Below are positions 41,695-55,105 of a stretch of DNA of 64,000 bases, one piece after another. The position numbers were made by a program, and so were the translations under genes. Location: positions 1,895,047 to 1,959,046 of the forward strand of contig NC_090184.1 of NCBI RefSeq assembly GCF_024679245.1, given 5' to 3'. How positions within the stretch are numbered: position 1 is the first letter of the stretch; the number at the start of each line of letters is the position of its first letter. This stretch comes from Pseudorasbora parva. Taxonomy: Eukaryota; Chordata; Actinopteri; Cypriniformes; Gobionidae. The notes under the pieces are model-generated. The model was not told where the DNA came from, ran no database searches, and saw nothing but the letters and a program-made list of their open reading frames with translations.

Positions 41695-42345
41695 CTGTGG
41701 AGGCACAGAAAAGAGTGGACACCATCGGGGGTCAGACTGGTGAACTTCTACGGATTATGACCAGTCTGGGTACGAAATTGAATGACATGTCCAAGTCACT
41801 CCATGAACCGGATGCACGCCAGGAACGTTGAGGATCAGTGACTGATTATATTGATTAAAATGTTGCTTCACTTCACCCTTCACCCCCCACCCTCTCCCCT
41901 TTTCTCTCGGTTGGGAGGTCAGCTTGACAGCTGGGTCTGCTATTGTTCCCTGTGCACTGCCTTATCTCCCTTCAAGGACAAGCCACAGAACTGAACTGTA
42001 AACATCTTAAGTTATGGCTGACATTCTCACAACTCAAGCTCAGACTCTTGCTTGCATCATACACTCCCATCCCACCCCCCTCCATCCGTCTGCCTCCTCC
42101 TCCTTTCCTCACTTCCTCCCTTACCCAATCCAAAACTAAATTCCATCACATGACCACGTGTGCTTTGTTATGTTATGTGTTTTTTTTTTTTTTTTGTATG
42201 TATGTATGTCTGCATTTTTTTCTCTCTGGAGAGCGCGTGGCAGCGCTGGTAATAGCTGCGGCCCGGAGGCTTGCTCCAAACGTAAATTTCATTGCAGTGT
42301 ACTTGTACATTTGTAATGACAATAAACTTCTATTTTATATCAGAC
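41695..42345 (+). repeat. possible non-LTR retrotransposon 3' end
   Basis: Pyrimidine-rich sequence with a T run, then cattgcagtgtacttgtac and aatgacaataaacttctatt, a tail form seen at 3' ends of fish LINEs. The 143-codon frame here lacks any domain. Tentative. Confidence 0.4.
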
Positions 42346-42487
42346 ATGGTGAAACATGGTACTCTGTGCGGTAAATCAACAACACCAGATGTAAACAATA
42401 AGACTAACTGTGTTGAGCTGGAGAACAATCATTAGTTTCTGTCCATCAATGATCCAAACAGTGTCTAATAAAACACATCAGATATTA

Positions 42488-42690
42488 AAGCGAATGGATA
42501 TTAAACATGGATCCATCATGCCTGGTTACCACTGTGCAGGCTGCTGGTGGTGGTGTAATGGTGTGGGGGATGTTTTCTTGGCACACTTTAGGCCCCTTAG
42601 TGCCAATTGGGCATCGTTTAAATGCCACAGCCTACCTGAGCATTGTTTCTGACCATGTCCATCCCTTTATGACCACTGTTAAAACCCCTT
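42488..42690 (+). mobile_element. Tc1-like transposase fragment
   Basis: Encodes across two frames MDPSCLVTTVQAAGGGVMVW, GMFSWHTLGPL and LNATAYLSIVSDHVHPFMTT, the central part of a fish Tc1 transposase, without termini. Its family end is the remnant at 4717-4780. Confidence 0.8.
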
Positions 42691-43040
42691 GACTTGAGGA
42701 GAAGCAACACGAATGGAGAGGCCATACACGTAATCCGATTTGCAAAATAATAAGTGTTTAATCAAGAAGACAAACATAACTACAAGTAAGGAGTAAAATA
42801 ACAAAAGTAAAAAAAAAAAAAAACACAGCCTTGGACTGGAGAGGATGAGAAACCCAACAGGATGTCCAAGCTACCAGTAACGCTGAGATCACACTCCCAG
42901 CCTTTTGTCCCAACACATCATGTCCCCCTGACTTGTCAACTCTCAGACTTCTTATAAGCAGCATGGTCAATCACCGTCAACTCTCCACACCTGTGTCACA
43001 GCGCTAAACCTGAAAACACACACAACATTTACCCAGAGTC
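42691..43040. other. intergenic, no gene
   Basis: Nothing recognised apart from an A run at about 42808-42823. It borders the satellite array. Confidence 0.45.
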
Positions 43041-46000
43041 CACTGTCTGATCGTTCACTATCCCCTATATAGTGCACTGTCTGATCGTTCACTATCCCCT
43101 ATATAGTGCACTGTCTGATCGTTCACTATCCCCTATATAGTGCACTGTCTGATCGTTCCCTATCCCCTATATAGTGCACTGTCTGATCGTTCTCTATCCC
43201 CTATATAGTGCACTGTCTGATCGTTCCCTATCCCCTATATAGCGCACAGTCTGATCATTCCCTATTCCCTACATAGTGCACTGTCTGATCGTTCTCTATC
43301 CCCTATATAGTGCACTGTCTGATCGTTCTCTTTCCCCTATATAGTGCACTGTCTGATCATTCCCTATCCCCTACATAGTGCACTGTCTGATCGTTCCCCA
43401 TCCCCTATATAGTTCACTGTCTGATCGTTCTCTATTCCCTATATAGTGCACTGTCTGATCGTTTCCTATCCCCTATATAGTGCACTGTCTGATCGTTCTC
43501 TATCCCCTATATAGTGCACTGTCTGATCATTCCCTATCCCCTACATAGTGCACTGTCTGATCGTTCTCTATACCCTATATAGTGCACTGTCTGATCATTC
43601 CCTATCCCCTACATAGTGCACTGTCTGATCATTCCCTATCCCCTACATAGTGCACTGTCTGATCATTCTCTATCCCCTATATAGTGCACTGTCTGATCAT
43701 TGCCTATCCCCTACATAGTGCACTGTCTGATCGTTCCCCATCCCCTATATAGTGCACTGTCTGATCGTTCTCTTTCCCCTATATAGTGCACTGTCTGATC
43801 ATTCCCTATCCCCTATATAGTGCACTGTCTGATCATTCCCTATCCCCTATATAGTGCACTGTCTGATCATTCCCTATCCCCTATATAGTGCACTGTCTGA
43901 TCATTCCCTATCCCCTACATAGTGCACTGTCTGATCGTTCCCCATCCCCTATATAGTGCACTGTCTGATCGTTCTCTATCCCCTATATAGTGCACTGTCT
44001 GATCATTCCCTATCCCCTACATAGTGCACTGTCTGATCGTTCCCCATCCCCTATATAGTGCAATGTCTGATCGTTCCCCATCCCCTATATAGTGCACTGT
44101 CTGATCGTTTCCTATCCCCTATATAGAGCACTGTCTGATCGTTTCCTATCCCCTATATAGTGCACTGTCTGATCGTTCCCTATCTACTATATAGTGCACT
44201 GTCTGATCGTTACCTATCCCCTATATAGTGCACTGTCTGATTGTTCCCTATCCCCTATATAGAGCACTGTCTGATCGTTCTCTATCCCCTATATAGTGCA
44301 CTGTCTGATCGTTCCCTATCCCCTATATAGTGCACTCTGATCGTTCCCTATCCCCTCTATAGTTTACTGTCTGATCGTTCTCTATCCCCTCTATAGTTTA
44401 CTGTCTGATCGTTCCCTATCCCCTATATAGTGCACTGTCTGATCGTTTCCTATCCCCTATATAGAGCACTGTCTGATCGTTCTCTATCCCCTATATAGTG
44501 CACTGTCTAATCGTTCTCTATCCCCTATATAGTGCACTGTCTGATCGTTCCCTATCCCCTATATAGTGCACTCTGATCGTTTCCTATCCCCTTTATAGTT
44601 TACTGTCTGATCGTTCCCTATCCCCTATATAGTGCACTCTGATCGTTTCCTATCCCCTTTATAGTTTACTGTCTGATCGTTCCCTATCCCCTATATAGTG
44701 CACTCTGATCGTTCACTATCTCCTATATAGTGCACTGTCTGATCGTTCCCTATCCCCTATATAGTGCACTGTCTGATCTTTCTCTATCCCCTATATAGAG
44801 CACTGTCTGATCGTTCACTATCCCCTATATAGTGCACTGTCTGATCGTTCCCTATCCCCTATATAGTGCACTGTCTGATCGTTCCCTATCCCCTATATAG
44901 AGCACTGTCAGATCGTTCCCTATCCCCTATATAGTGCATTGTCTGATCGTTCCCTATCCCCTATATAGTGCACTGTCTGATCGATCCCTATCCCCTATAT
45001 AGAGCACTGTCTGATCGTTCCCTATCCCCTATATAGAGCACTGTCTGATCGTTCCCTATCCCCTACATAGAGCACTTTCTGATCGTTCCCTATCCCCTAT
45101 ATAGTGCACTGTCTGATCGTTCCCTATCTACTATATAGTGCACTGTCTGATCGTTCCCTATCCCCTATATAGTGCACTGTCTGATTGTTCCCTATCCCCT
45201 ATATAGAGCACTGTCTGATCGTTCTCTATCCCCTATATAGTGCACTGTCTGATCGTTCCCTATCCCCTATATAGTGCACTCTGATCATTCCCTCTCCCCT
45301 CTATAGTTTACTGTCTGATCGTTCTCTATCCCCTATATAGTGCACTGTCTGATCGTTCCCTATCCCCTATATAGTGCACTCTGATCGTTCCCTATCCCCT
45401 CTATAGTTTACTGTCTGATCGTTCCCTATCCCCTATATAGTGCACTGTCTGATCGTTTCCTATCCCCTATATAGAGCACTGTCTGATCGTTCTCTATCCC
45501 CTATATAGTGCACTGTCTAATCGTTCTCTATCCCCTATATAGTGCACTGTCTGATCGTTCCCTATCCCCTATATAGTGCACTCTGATCGTTTCCTATCCC
45601 CTTTATAGTTTACTGTCTGATCGTTCCCTATCCCCTATATAGTGCACTCTGATCGTTTCCTATCCCCTTTATAGTTTACTGTCTGATCGTTCCCTATCCC
45701 CTATATAGTGCACTCTGATCGTTCACTATCTCCTATATAGTGCACTGTCTGATCGTTCCCTATCCCCTATATAGTGCACTGTCTGATCTTTCTCTATCCC
45801 CTATATAGAGCACTGTCTGATCGTTCACTATCCCCTATATAGTGCACTGTCTGATCGTTCCCTATCCCCTATATAGTGCACTGTCTGATCGTTCCCTATC
45901 CCCTATATAGAGCACTGTCTGATCGTTCCCTATCCCCTATATAGTGCACTGTCTGATCGTTCCCTATCCCCTATATAGTGCACTGTCTGATCGTTCCCTA

Positions 46001-49000
46001 TACCCTATATAGTGCACTGTCTGATCGTTCTCTATCCCCTATATAGAGCACTGTCTGATCGTTCCCTATCCCCTACTTAGAGCACTTTCTGATTGTTCCC
46101 TATCCCCTATAGAGTGCACTGTCTGATCGTTCCCTATCTACTATATAGTGCACTGTCTGATCGTTCCCTATCCCCTATATAGTGCACTGTCTGATTGTTC
46201 CCTATCCCCTATATAGAGCACTGTCTGATCGTTCTCTATCCCCTATATAGTGCACTGTCTGATTGTTCCCTATCCCCTATATAGTGCACTCTGATCGTTC
46301 CCTATCCCCTCTATAGTTTACTGTCTGATCGTTCCCTATCCCCTATATAGTGCACTGTCTGATCGTTTTCTATCCCCTATATAGAGCACTGTCTGATCGT
46401 TCTCTATCCCCTATATAGTGCACTGTCTGATCGTTCTCTATCCCCTATATAGACCACTGTCTGATCGTTCCCTATCCCCTATATAGTGCACTGTCTGATC
46501 GTTTCCTATCCCCTATATAGAGCACTTTCTGATCGTTCTCTATCCCCTATATAGTGCACTGTCTGATCGTTCTCTATCCCCTATATAGTGCACTGTCTGA
46601 TCGTTCTCTATCCCCTATATAGTGCACTGTCTGATCGTTCCCTATCCCCTGTATATAGTGCACTGTCTGATCGTTCCCTATCCCCTCTATAGTTTACTGT
46701 CTGATCGTTCCCTATCCCCTATATAGTGCACTCTGATCGTTCCCCATCCCCTATATAGTGCACTGTCTGATCGTTCCCTATCCCCTCTATAGTTTACTGT
46801 CTGATCTTTCCCTATCCCCTATATAGTGCACTCTGATCGTTCCCTATCCCCTATATAGAGCACTGTCTGATCGTTCCCTATCCCCTATATAGTGCACTCT
46901 GATCGTTCCCTATCCCCTATATAGACCACTGTCTGATCGTTCCCTATCACCTCTATAGTTTACTGTCTGATCGTTCCCTATCCCCTATATAGAGCACTGT
47001 CTGATCGTTCCCTATCCCCTATATAGTGCACACTGATCGTTCCCTATCCCCTCTATAGTTTACTGTCTGATCGTTCCTTATCCCCTATATAGTGCACTGT
47101 CTTATCGTTCCCTATCCCCTATATAGTGCACCCTGATCGTTCCCTATCCCCTATATAGTGCACTCTGATCGTTCTCTATCCCCTCTATAGTTTACTGTCT
47201 GATCGTTCCCTATCCCCTATATAGTGCACTGTCTGATCGTTCCCTATCCCCTATATAGTGCACTTTGATCGTTCCCTATCCTTTCTATAGTTTACTGTCT
47301 GATCGTTCCCTATCCCCTCTATAGTTTACTGTCTGATCGTTCCCTATCCCATATATAGTGCACTCTGATCGTTCCCTATCCCCTCTATCGTTTACTGTCT
47401 GATCGTTCCCTATCCCCTATATAGTGCACTGTCTGATCGTTCCCTATCCCCTATATAGTGCACTGTCTGATCGTTCCCTATCCCCTATATAGTGAACTTT
47501 GATCGTTCCCTATCCCCTCTATAGTTTACTGTCTGATCGTTCCCTATCCCCTATATAGTGCACTGATCGTTCCCTATCCCCTATATAGTGCACTGTCTTA
47601 TCGTTCCCTATCCCCTATATAGTGCACTGTCTGATCGTTCCCTATCCCCTCTATAGTTTACTGTCTGATCGTTCCCTATCCCCTATATAGTGCACTGTCT
47701 GATCGTTCCCTATCCCCTATATAGTGCACTGTCTGATCGTTCACTATCCCCTATATAGTGCACTGTCTGATCGTTCCCTATCCCCTATATAGTGCACTGT
47801 CTGATCGTTCCCTATCCCCTCTATAGTTTACTGTCTGATCGTTCCCTATCCCCTATATAGTGCACTGATCGTTCCCTATCCCCTATATAGTGCACTGTCT
47901 GATCGTCCCTATCCCCTATATAGTGCACTGTCAGATCGTTCCCTATCCCCTATATAGTGCATTGTCTGATCGTTCCCTATCCCCTATATAGTGCACTGTC
48001 TGATCGATCCCTATCCCCTATATAGAGCACTGTCTGATCGTTCCCTATCCCCTATATAGAGCACTGTCTGATCGTTCCCTATCCCCTACATAGAGCACTT
48101 TCTGATCGTTCCCTATCCCCTATATAGTGCACTGTCTGATCGTTCCCTATCTACTATATAGTGCACTGTCTGATCGTTCCCTATCCCCTATATAGTGCAC
48201 TGTCTGATTGTTCCCTATCCCCTATATAGAGAACTGTCTGATCGTTCTCTATCCCCTATATAGTGCACTGTCTGATCGTTCCCTATCCCCTATATAGTGC
48301 ACTCTGATCGTTCCCTATCCCCTCTATAGTTTACTGTCTGATCGTTCTCTATCCCCTCTATAGTTTACTGTCTGATCGTTCCCTATCCCCTATATAGTGC
48401 ACTGTCTGATCGTTTCCTATCCCCTATATAGAGCACTGTCTGATCGTTCTCTATCCCCTATATAGTGCACTGTCTAATCGTTCTCTATCCCCTATATAGT
48501 GCACTGTCTGATCGTTCCCTATCCCCTATATAGTGCACTCTGATCGTTTCCTATCCCCTTTATAGTTTACTGTCTGATCGTTCCCTATCCCCTATATAGT
48601 GCACTCTGATCGTTTCCTATCCCCTTTATAGTTTACTGTCTGATCGTTCCCTATCCCCTATATAGTGCACTCTGATCGTTCACTATCTCCTATATAGTGC
48701 ACTGTCTGATCGTTCCCTATCCCCTATATAGTGCACTGTCTGATCTTTCTCTATCCCCTATATAGAGCACTGTCTGATCGTTCACTATCCCCTATATAGT
48801 GCACTGTCTGATCGTTCCCTATCCCCTATATAGTGCACTGTCTGATCGTTCCCTATCCCCTATATAGAGCACTGTCAGATCGTTCCCTATCCCCTATATA
48901 GTGCATTGTCTGATCGTTCCCTATCCCCTATATAGTGCACTGTCTGATCGATCCCTATCCCCTATATAGAGCACTGTCTGATCGTTCCCTATCCCCTATA

Positions 49001-52000
49001 TAGAGCACTGTCTGATCGTTCCCTATCCCCTACATAGAGCACTTTCTGATCGTTCCCTATCCCCTATATAGTGCACTGTCTGATCGTTCCCTATCTACTA
49101 TATAGTGCACTGTCTGATCGTTCCCTATCCCCTATATAGTGCACTGTCTGATTGTTCCCTATCCCCTATATAGAGCACTGTCTGATCGTTCTCTATCCCC
49201 TATATAGTGCACTGTCTGATCGTTCCCTATCCCCTATATAGTGCACTCTGATCATTCCCTATCCCCTCTATAGTTTACTGTCTGATCGTTCTCTATCCCC
49301 TATATAGTGCACTGTCTGATCGTTCCCTATCCCCTATATAGTGCACTCTGATCGTTCCCTATCCCCTCTATAGTTTACTGTCTGATCGTTCCCTATCCCC
49401 TATATAGTGCACTGTCTGATCGTTTCCTATCCCCTATATAGAGCACTGTCTGATCGTTCTCTATCCCCTATATAGTGCACTGTCTAATCGTTCTCTATCC
49501 CCTATATAGTGCACTGTCTGATCGTTCCCTATCCCCTATATAGTGCACTCTGATCGTTTCCTATCCCCTTTATAGTTTACTGTGTGATCGTTCCCTATCC
49601 CCTATATAGTGCACTCTGATCGTTTCCTATCCCCTTTATAGTTTACTGTCTGATCGTTCCCTATCCCCTATATAGTGCACTCTGATCGTTCACTATCTCC
49701 TATATAGTGCACTGTCTGATCGTTCCCTATCCCCTATATAGTGCACTGTCTGATCTTTCTCTATCCCCTATATAGAGCACTGTCTGATCGTTCACTATCC
49801 CCTATATAGTGCACTGTCTGATCGTTCCCTATCCCCTATATAGTGCACTGTCTGATCGTTCCCTATCCCCTATATAGAGCACTGTCTGATCGTTCCCTAT
49901 CCCCTATATAGTGCACTGTCTGATCGTTCCCTATCCCCTATATAGTGCACTGTCTGATCGTTCCCTATACCCTATATAGTGCACTGTCTGATCGTTCTCT
50001 ATCCCCTATATAGAGCACTGTCTGATCGTTCCCTATCCCCTACTTAGAGCACTTTCTGATTGTTCCCTATCCCCTATAGAGTGCACTGTCTGATCGTTCC
50101 CTATCTACTATATAGTGCACTGTCTGATCGTTCCCTATCCCCTATATAGTGCACTGTCTGATTGTTCCCTATCCCCTATATAGAGCACTGTCTGATCGTT
50201 CTCTATCCCCTATATAGTGCACTGTCTGATTGTTCCCTATCCCCTATATAGTGCACTCTGATCGTTCCCTATCCCCTCTATAGTTTACTGTCTGATCGTT
50301 CCCTATCCCCTATATAGTGCACTGTCTGATCGTTTTCTATCCCCTATATAGAGCACTGTCTGATCGTTCTCTATCCCCTATATAGTGCACTGTCTGATCG
50401 TTCTCTATCCCCTATATAGACCACTGTCTGATCGTTCCCTATCCCCTATATAGTGCACTGTCTGATCGTTTCCTATCCCCTATATAGAGCACTTTCTGAT
50501 CGTTCTCTATCCCCTATATAGTGCACTGTCTGATCGTTCTCTATCCCCTATATAGTGCACTGTCTGATCGTTCTCTATCCCCTATATAGTGCACTGTCTG
50601 ATCGTTCCCTATCCCCTGTATATAGTGCACTGTCTGATCGTTCCCTATCCCCTCTATAGTTTACTGTCTGATCGTTCCCTATCCCCTATATAGTGCACTC
50701 TGATCGTTCCCCATCCCCTATATAGTGCACTGTCTGATCGTTCCCTATCCCCTCTATAGTTTACTGTCTGATCTTTCCCTATCCCCTATATAGTGCACTC
50801 TGATCGTTCCCTATCCCCTATATAGAGCACTGTCTGATCGTTCCCTATCCCCTATATAGTGCACTCTGATCGTTCCCTATCCCCTATATAGACCACTGTC
50901 TGATCGTTCCCTATCACCTCTATAGTTTACTGTCTGATCGTTCCCTATCCCCTATATAGAGCACTGTCTGATCGTTCCCTATCCCCTATATAGTGCACAC
51001 TGATCGTTCCCTATCCCCTCTATAGTTTACTGTCTGATCGTTCCCTATCCCCTATATAGTGCACTGTCTTATCGTTCCCTATCCCCTATATAGTGCACCC
51101 TGATCGTTCCCTATCCCCTATATAGTGCACTCTGATCGTTCCCTATCCCCTCTATAGTTTACTGTCTGATCGTTCCCTATCCCCTATATAGTGCACTGTC
51201 TGATCGTTCCCTATCCCCTATATAGTGCACTTTGATCGTTCCCTATCCTTTCTATAGTTTACTGTCTGATCGTTCCCTATCCCCTCTATAGTTTACTGTC
51301 TGATCGTTCCCTATCCCATATATAGTGCACTCTGATCGTTCCCTATCCCCTCTATCGTTTACTGTCTGATCGTTCCCTATCCCCTATATAGTGCACTGTC
51401 TGATCGTTCCCTATCCCCTATATAGTGCACTGTCTGATCGTTCCCTATCCCCTATATAGTGAACTTTGATCGTTCCCTATCCCCTCTATAGTTTACTGTC
51501 TGATCGTTCCCTATCCCCTATATAGTGCACTGATCGTTCCCTATCCCCTATATAGTGCACTGTCTTATCGTTCCCTATCCCCTATATAGTGCACTGTCTG
51601 ATCGTTCCCTATCCCCTCTATAGTTTACTGTCTGATCGTTCCCTATCCCCTATATAGTGCACTGTCTGATCGTTCCCTATCCCCTATATAGTGCACTGTC
51701 TGATCGTTCACTATCCCCTATATAGTGCACTGTCTGATCGTTCCCTATCCCCTATATAGTGCACTGTCTGATCGTTCCCTATCCCCTCTATAGTTTACTG
51801 TCTGATCGTTCCCTATCCCCTATATAGTGCACTGATCGTTCCCTATCCCCTATATAGTGCACTGTCTGATCGTTCCCCATCCCCTATATAGAGCACTGTC
51901 TGATCGTTCCCTATCCCCTATATAGTGCACTGTCTGATCGTTCCCTATCCCCTCTATAGTTTACTGTCTGATCGTTCCCTATCCCCTATATAGTGCACTG

Positions 52001-53632
52001 ATCGTTCCCTATCCCCTATATAGTGCACTGTCTGATCGTTCCCCATCCCCTATATAGAGCACTGTCTGATCGTTTCCTATCCCCTATATAGTGCACTGTC
52101 TGATCGTTCCCTATCCCCTATATAGTGCACTCTGATCATTCCCTATCCCCTCTATAGTTTACTGTCTGATCGTTCTCTATCCCCTATATAGTGCACTGTC
52201 TGATCGTTCCCTATCCCCTATATAGTGCACTCTGATCGTTCCCTATCCCCTCTATAGTTTACTGTCTGATCGTTCCCTATCCCCTATATAGTGCACTGTC
52301 TGATCGTTTCCTATCCCCTATATAGAGCACTGTCTGATCGTTCTCTATCCCCTATATAGTGCACTGTCTAATCGTTCTCTATCCCCTATATAGTGCACTG
52401 TCTGATCGTTCCCTATCCCCTATATAGTGCACTCTGATCGTTTCCTATCCCCTTTATAGTTTACTGTCTGATCGTTCCCTATCCCCTATATAGTGCACTC
52501 TGATCGTTTCCTATCCCCTTTATAGTTTACTGTCTGATCGTTCCCTATCCCCTATATAGTGCACTCTGATCGTTCACTATCTCCTATATAGTGCACTGTC
52601 TGATCGTTCCCTATCCCCTATATAGTGCACTGTCTGATCTTTCTCTATCCCCTATATAGTGCACTGTCTGATCTTTCTCTATCCCCTATATAGTGCACTG
52701 TCTGATCGTTCCCTATCCCCTATATAGTGCACTGTCTGATCGTTCCCTATCCCCTATATAGAGCACTGTCTGATCGTTCCCTATCCCCTATATAGTGCAC
52801 TGTTTGATCGTTCACTATCCCCTATATAGTGCACTGTCTGATCGTTCCCTATACCCTATATAGTGCACTGTCTGATCGTTCTCTATCCCCTATATAGAGC
52901 ACTGTCTGATCGTTCCCTATCCCCTACTTAGAGCACTTTCTGATTGTTCCCTATCCCCTATAGAGTGCACTGTCTGATCGTTCCCTATCTACTATATAGT
53001 GCACTGTCTGATCGTTCCCTATCCCCTATATAGTGCACTGTCTGATTGTTCCCTATCCCCTATATAGAGCACTGTCTGATCGTTCTCTATCCCCTATATA
53101 GTGCACTGTCTGATTGTTCCCTATCCCCTATATAGTGCACTCTGATCGTTCCCTATCCCCTCTATAGTTTACTGTCTGATCGTTCCCTATCCCCTATATA
53201 GTGCACTGTCTGATCGTTTTCTATCCCCTATATAGAGCACTGTCTGATCGTTCTCTATCCCCTATATAGTGCACTGTCTGATCGTTCTCTATCCCCTATA
53301 TAGACCACTGTCTGATCGTTCCCTATCCCCTATATAGTGCACTGTCTGATCGTTCTCTATCCCCTATATAGTGCACTGTCTGATCGTTCTCTATCCCCTA
53401 TATAGTGCACTGTCTGATCGTTCCCTATCCCCTGTATATAGTGCACTGTCTGATCGTTCCCTATCCCCTCTATAGTTTACTGTCTGATCGTTCCCTATCC
53501 CCTATATAGTGCACTCTGATCGTTCCCTATCCCCTCTATAGTTTACTGTCTGATCTTTCCCTATCCCCTATATAGTGCACTCTGATCGTTCCCTATCCCC
53601 TATATAGAGCACTGTCTGATCGTTCCCTATCC
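43041..53632. repeat. 34-bp satellite/minisatellite array, main block
   Basis: Consensus 34-bp unit ctgatcgttccctatccc, ctatatagtgcactgt; 30-bp variants lack gtct (gtgcactctgatcg). Recurrent variants include gagcact, ctctatagtttact, gttctcta, ctactatatag. Rare variants recur at fixed distance (3967 bp), showing higher-order duplication. There is no ORF longer than about 60 codons in any frame. Confidence 0.98.
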
Positions 53633-53732
53633 TAGGGGCAACAGCCTTAGTCCTAATGGGTTGTAGCTATCTTAGCTATCAAAATCCAGTGTTCGGCACT
53701 GTGCGGCCGTGAGTTTTTGTTGTAGATGTCTG

Positions 53733-53773
<41 letters not shown>

Positions 53774-53917
53774 TGTATTGTGCTAATTAATTGAGATTTC
53801 TTACAGCTCTTACAGGTTTTTGGCCTTGTCTGTTCCGTTGCTTCTATTACTCTCCCCTTCTTTGTAAGTCGCTTTGGATAAAAGCGTCTGCTAAATGATT
53901 AAATGTAAATGTAAATG
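53633..53917 (+). mobile_element. short retroposon with L2-type tail inserted in the array
   Basis: 285 bp with an internal A30-type run. The 3' end is gtaagtcgctttggataaa, agcgtctgctaaatg and (taaatg)n, the tail shared by fish L2 LINEs and their dependent SINEs. Flanked by the 5-bp repeat tatcc (53628-53632, 53918-53922). No coding capacity; SINE or 5'-truncated LINE. Confidence 0.8.
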
Positions 53918-54382
53918 TATCCCCTATATAGTGCACTCTGATCGTTCCCTATCCCCTATATAGACCACTGTCTGATCGTTCCCTATCACCTCTATAGTTT
54001 ACTGTCTGATCGTTCCCTATCCCCTATATAGTGCACTGATCGTTCCCTATCCCCTATATAGTGCACTGTCTGATCGTTCCCCATCCCCTATATAGAGCAC
54101 TGTCTGATCGTTCCCTATCCCCTATATAGTGCACTGTCTGATCGTTCCCTATCCCCTCTATAGTTTACTGTCTGATCGTTCCCTATCCCCTATATAGTGC
54201 ACTGATCGTTCCCTATCCCCTATATAGTGCACTGTCTGATCGTTCCCCATCCCCTATATAGAGCACTGTCTGATCGTTTCCTATCCCCTATATAGTGCAC
54301 TGTCTGATCGTTCTCTATCCCCTCTATAGTGCACTGTCTGATCGTTCCCTATCCCCTATATAGTGCACTCTGATCGTTCCCT
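53918..54382. repeat. 34-bp satellite array, distal block
   Basis: Continuation of the array after the retroposon, about 14 units, ending ctgatcgttccctgatcagc. Confidence 0.97.
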
Positions 54383-54408
54383 GATCAGCCAGGGCAGTTT
54401 GATATCCA

Positions 54409-54659
54409 CTTACGAAAGGAAAATATATTTACCAATATATTTTCTTGAAATATATTTTAATATATGGAATAATATATTGATGGTATTACAAAATATATTA
54501 TATATTCCTGCAATATATTGCAAAATATACAAATGATTGCCGCTTTCAATATATTGCAATATATTGGAAAATATAAATATTAATTCCCATATATGTGAAT
54601 AGGCCTATATTGCAGGATATTTTCAAATATATTGCAATATATTTTTGTTTCGTAAGGGT
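54409..54659. mobile_element. AT-rich MITE with TTACGAAA ends
   Basis: Left end cttacgaaaggaaaatata and right end atatttttgtttcgtaag are inverted. The interior is dense in aatatattgcaatatatt-type palindromes. Confidence 0.65.
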
Positions 54660-54799
54660 CATTCTGTCTCTGATGCACAATTAAAACATCATGAGAGAAA
54701 TTCTCAGGGTTATTGTGTTTTATTAATGTGTTTTGCCTCTGCTGGATGCAGAGGAGTTCAGAGCTGTGTGTGTGCTTTGGGTAAAGTCCTCAGGTTAAT

Positions 54800-55006
54800 G
54801 AATGTTAATTAAAGCGGAAGGCGGTGACCTTCTGAAGCGAACAAGGCGCCGGAATTCCGGTGATTTGCGTCACCAAAACCCGTCCGTCCGCCCACCGCGA
54901 TCTCACACTCTCAACTTTACTCAACTCAACTCTATTCTCACGCGCCGGACGGACTTTAGTGGAGAATGTACACATAATAACCGGCGAATGTTTGTACCGG
55001 TCCGCC
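54800..55006 (+). promoter_or_regulatory. probable promoter/5' UTR of the 55007 gene
   Basis: GC- and CpG-richer than the flanks, with an ETS-like gcggaag (about 54815), ggcgccggaattccgg and several CCGCC/CGCG motifs shortly upstream of the start codon. No TATA box at a sensible distance. The transcription start cannot be placed from sequence alone. Confidence 0.35.
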
Positions 55007-55105
55007 ATGTCCAGCCCGGGCGCTCGTGTGTTCCTGCTGGCCGTTCTGTGTCAGTGGTCGGTGTGTGTGAAGGTCCTCCGCCGGGATGTGCTCAGAGTCA
55101 GAGAG
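55007..55105 (+). CDS. exon 1: start codon and signal peptide
   Basis: 99 nt ending in phase 0 at donor GAGAG|gtgagc. It encodes [20 protein letters not shown] and then [13 protein letters not shown]. Hydrophobic core FLLAVL with a short basic n-region is typical of a cleavable signal peptide. The longer ORF opening upstream of this ATG has no comparable start context and is taken as 5' UTR. Confidence 0.65.

Noticed and set aside
41943..42374. 143-codon ORF as a gene
   Set aside because: Pyrimidine-rich, no domain, and overlaps sequence that looks like a LINE 3' end with an aatgacaataaa tail.
43041..54382. CRISPR-like regular array
   Set aside because: Units are contiguous tandem repeats with no unique spacers, in a vertebrate nuclear context.
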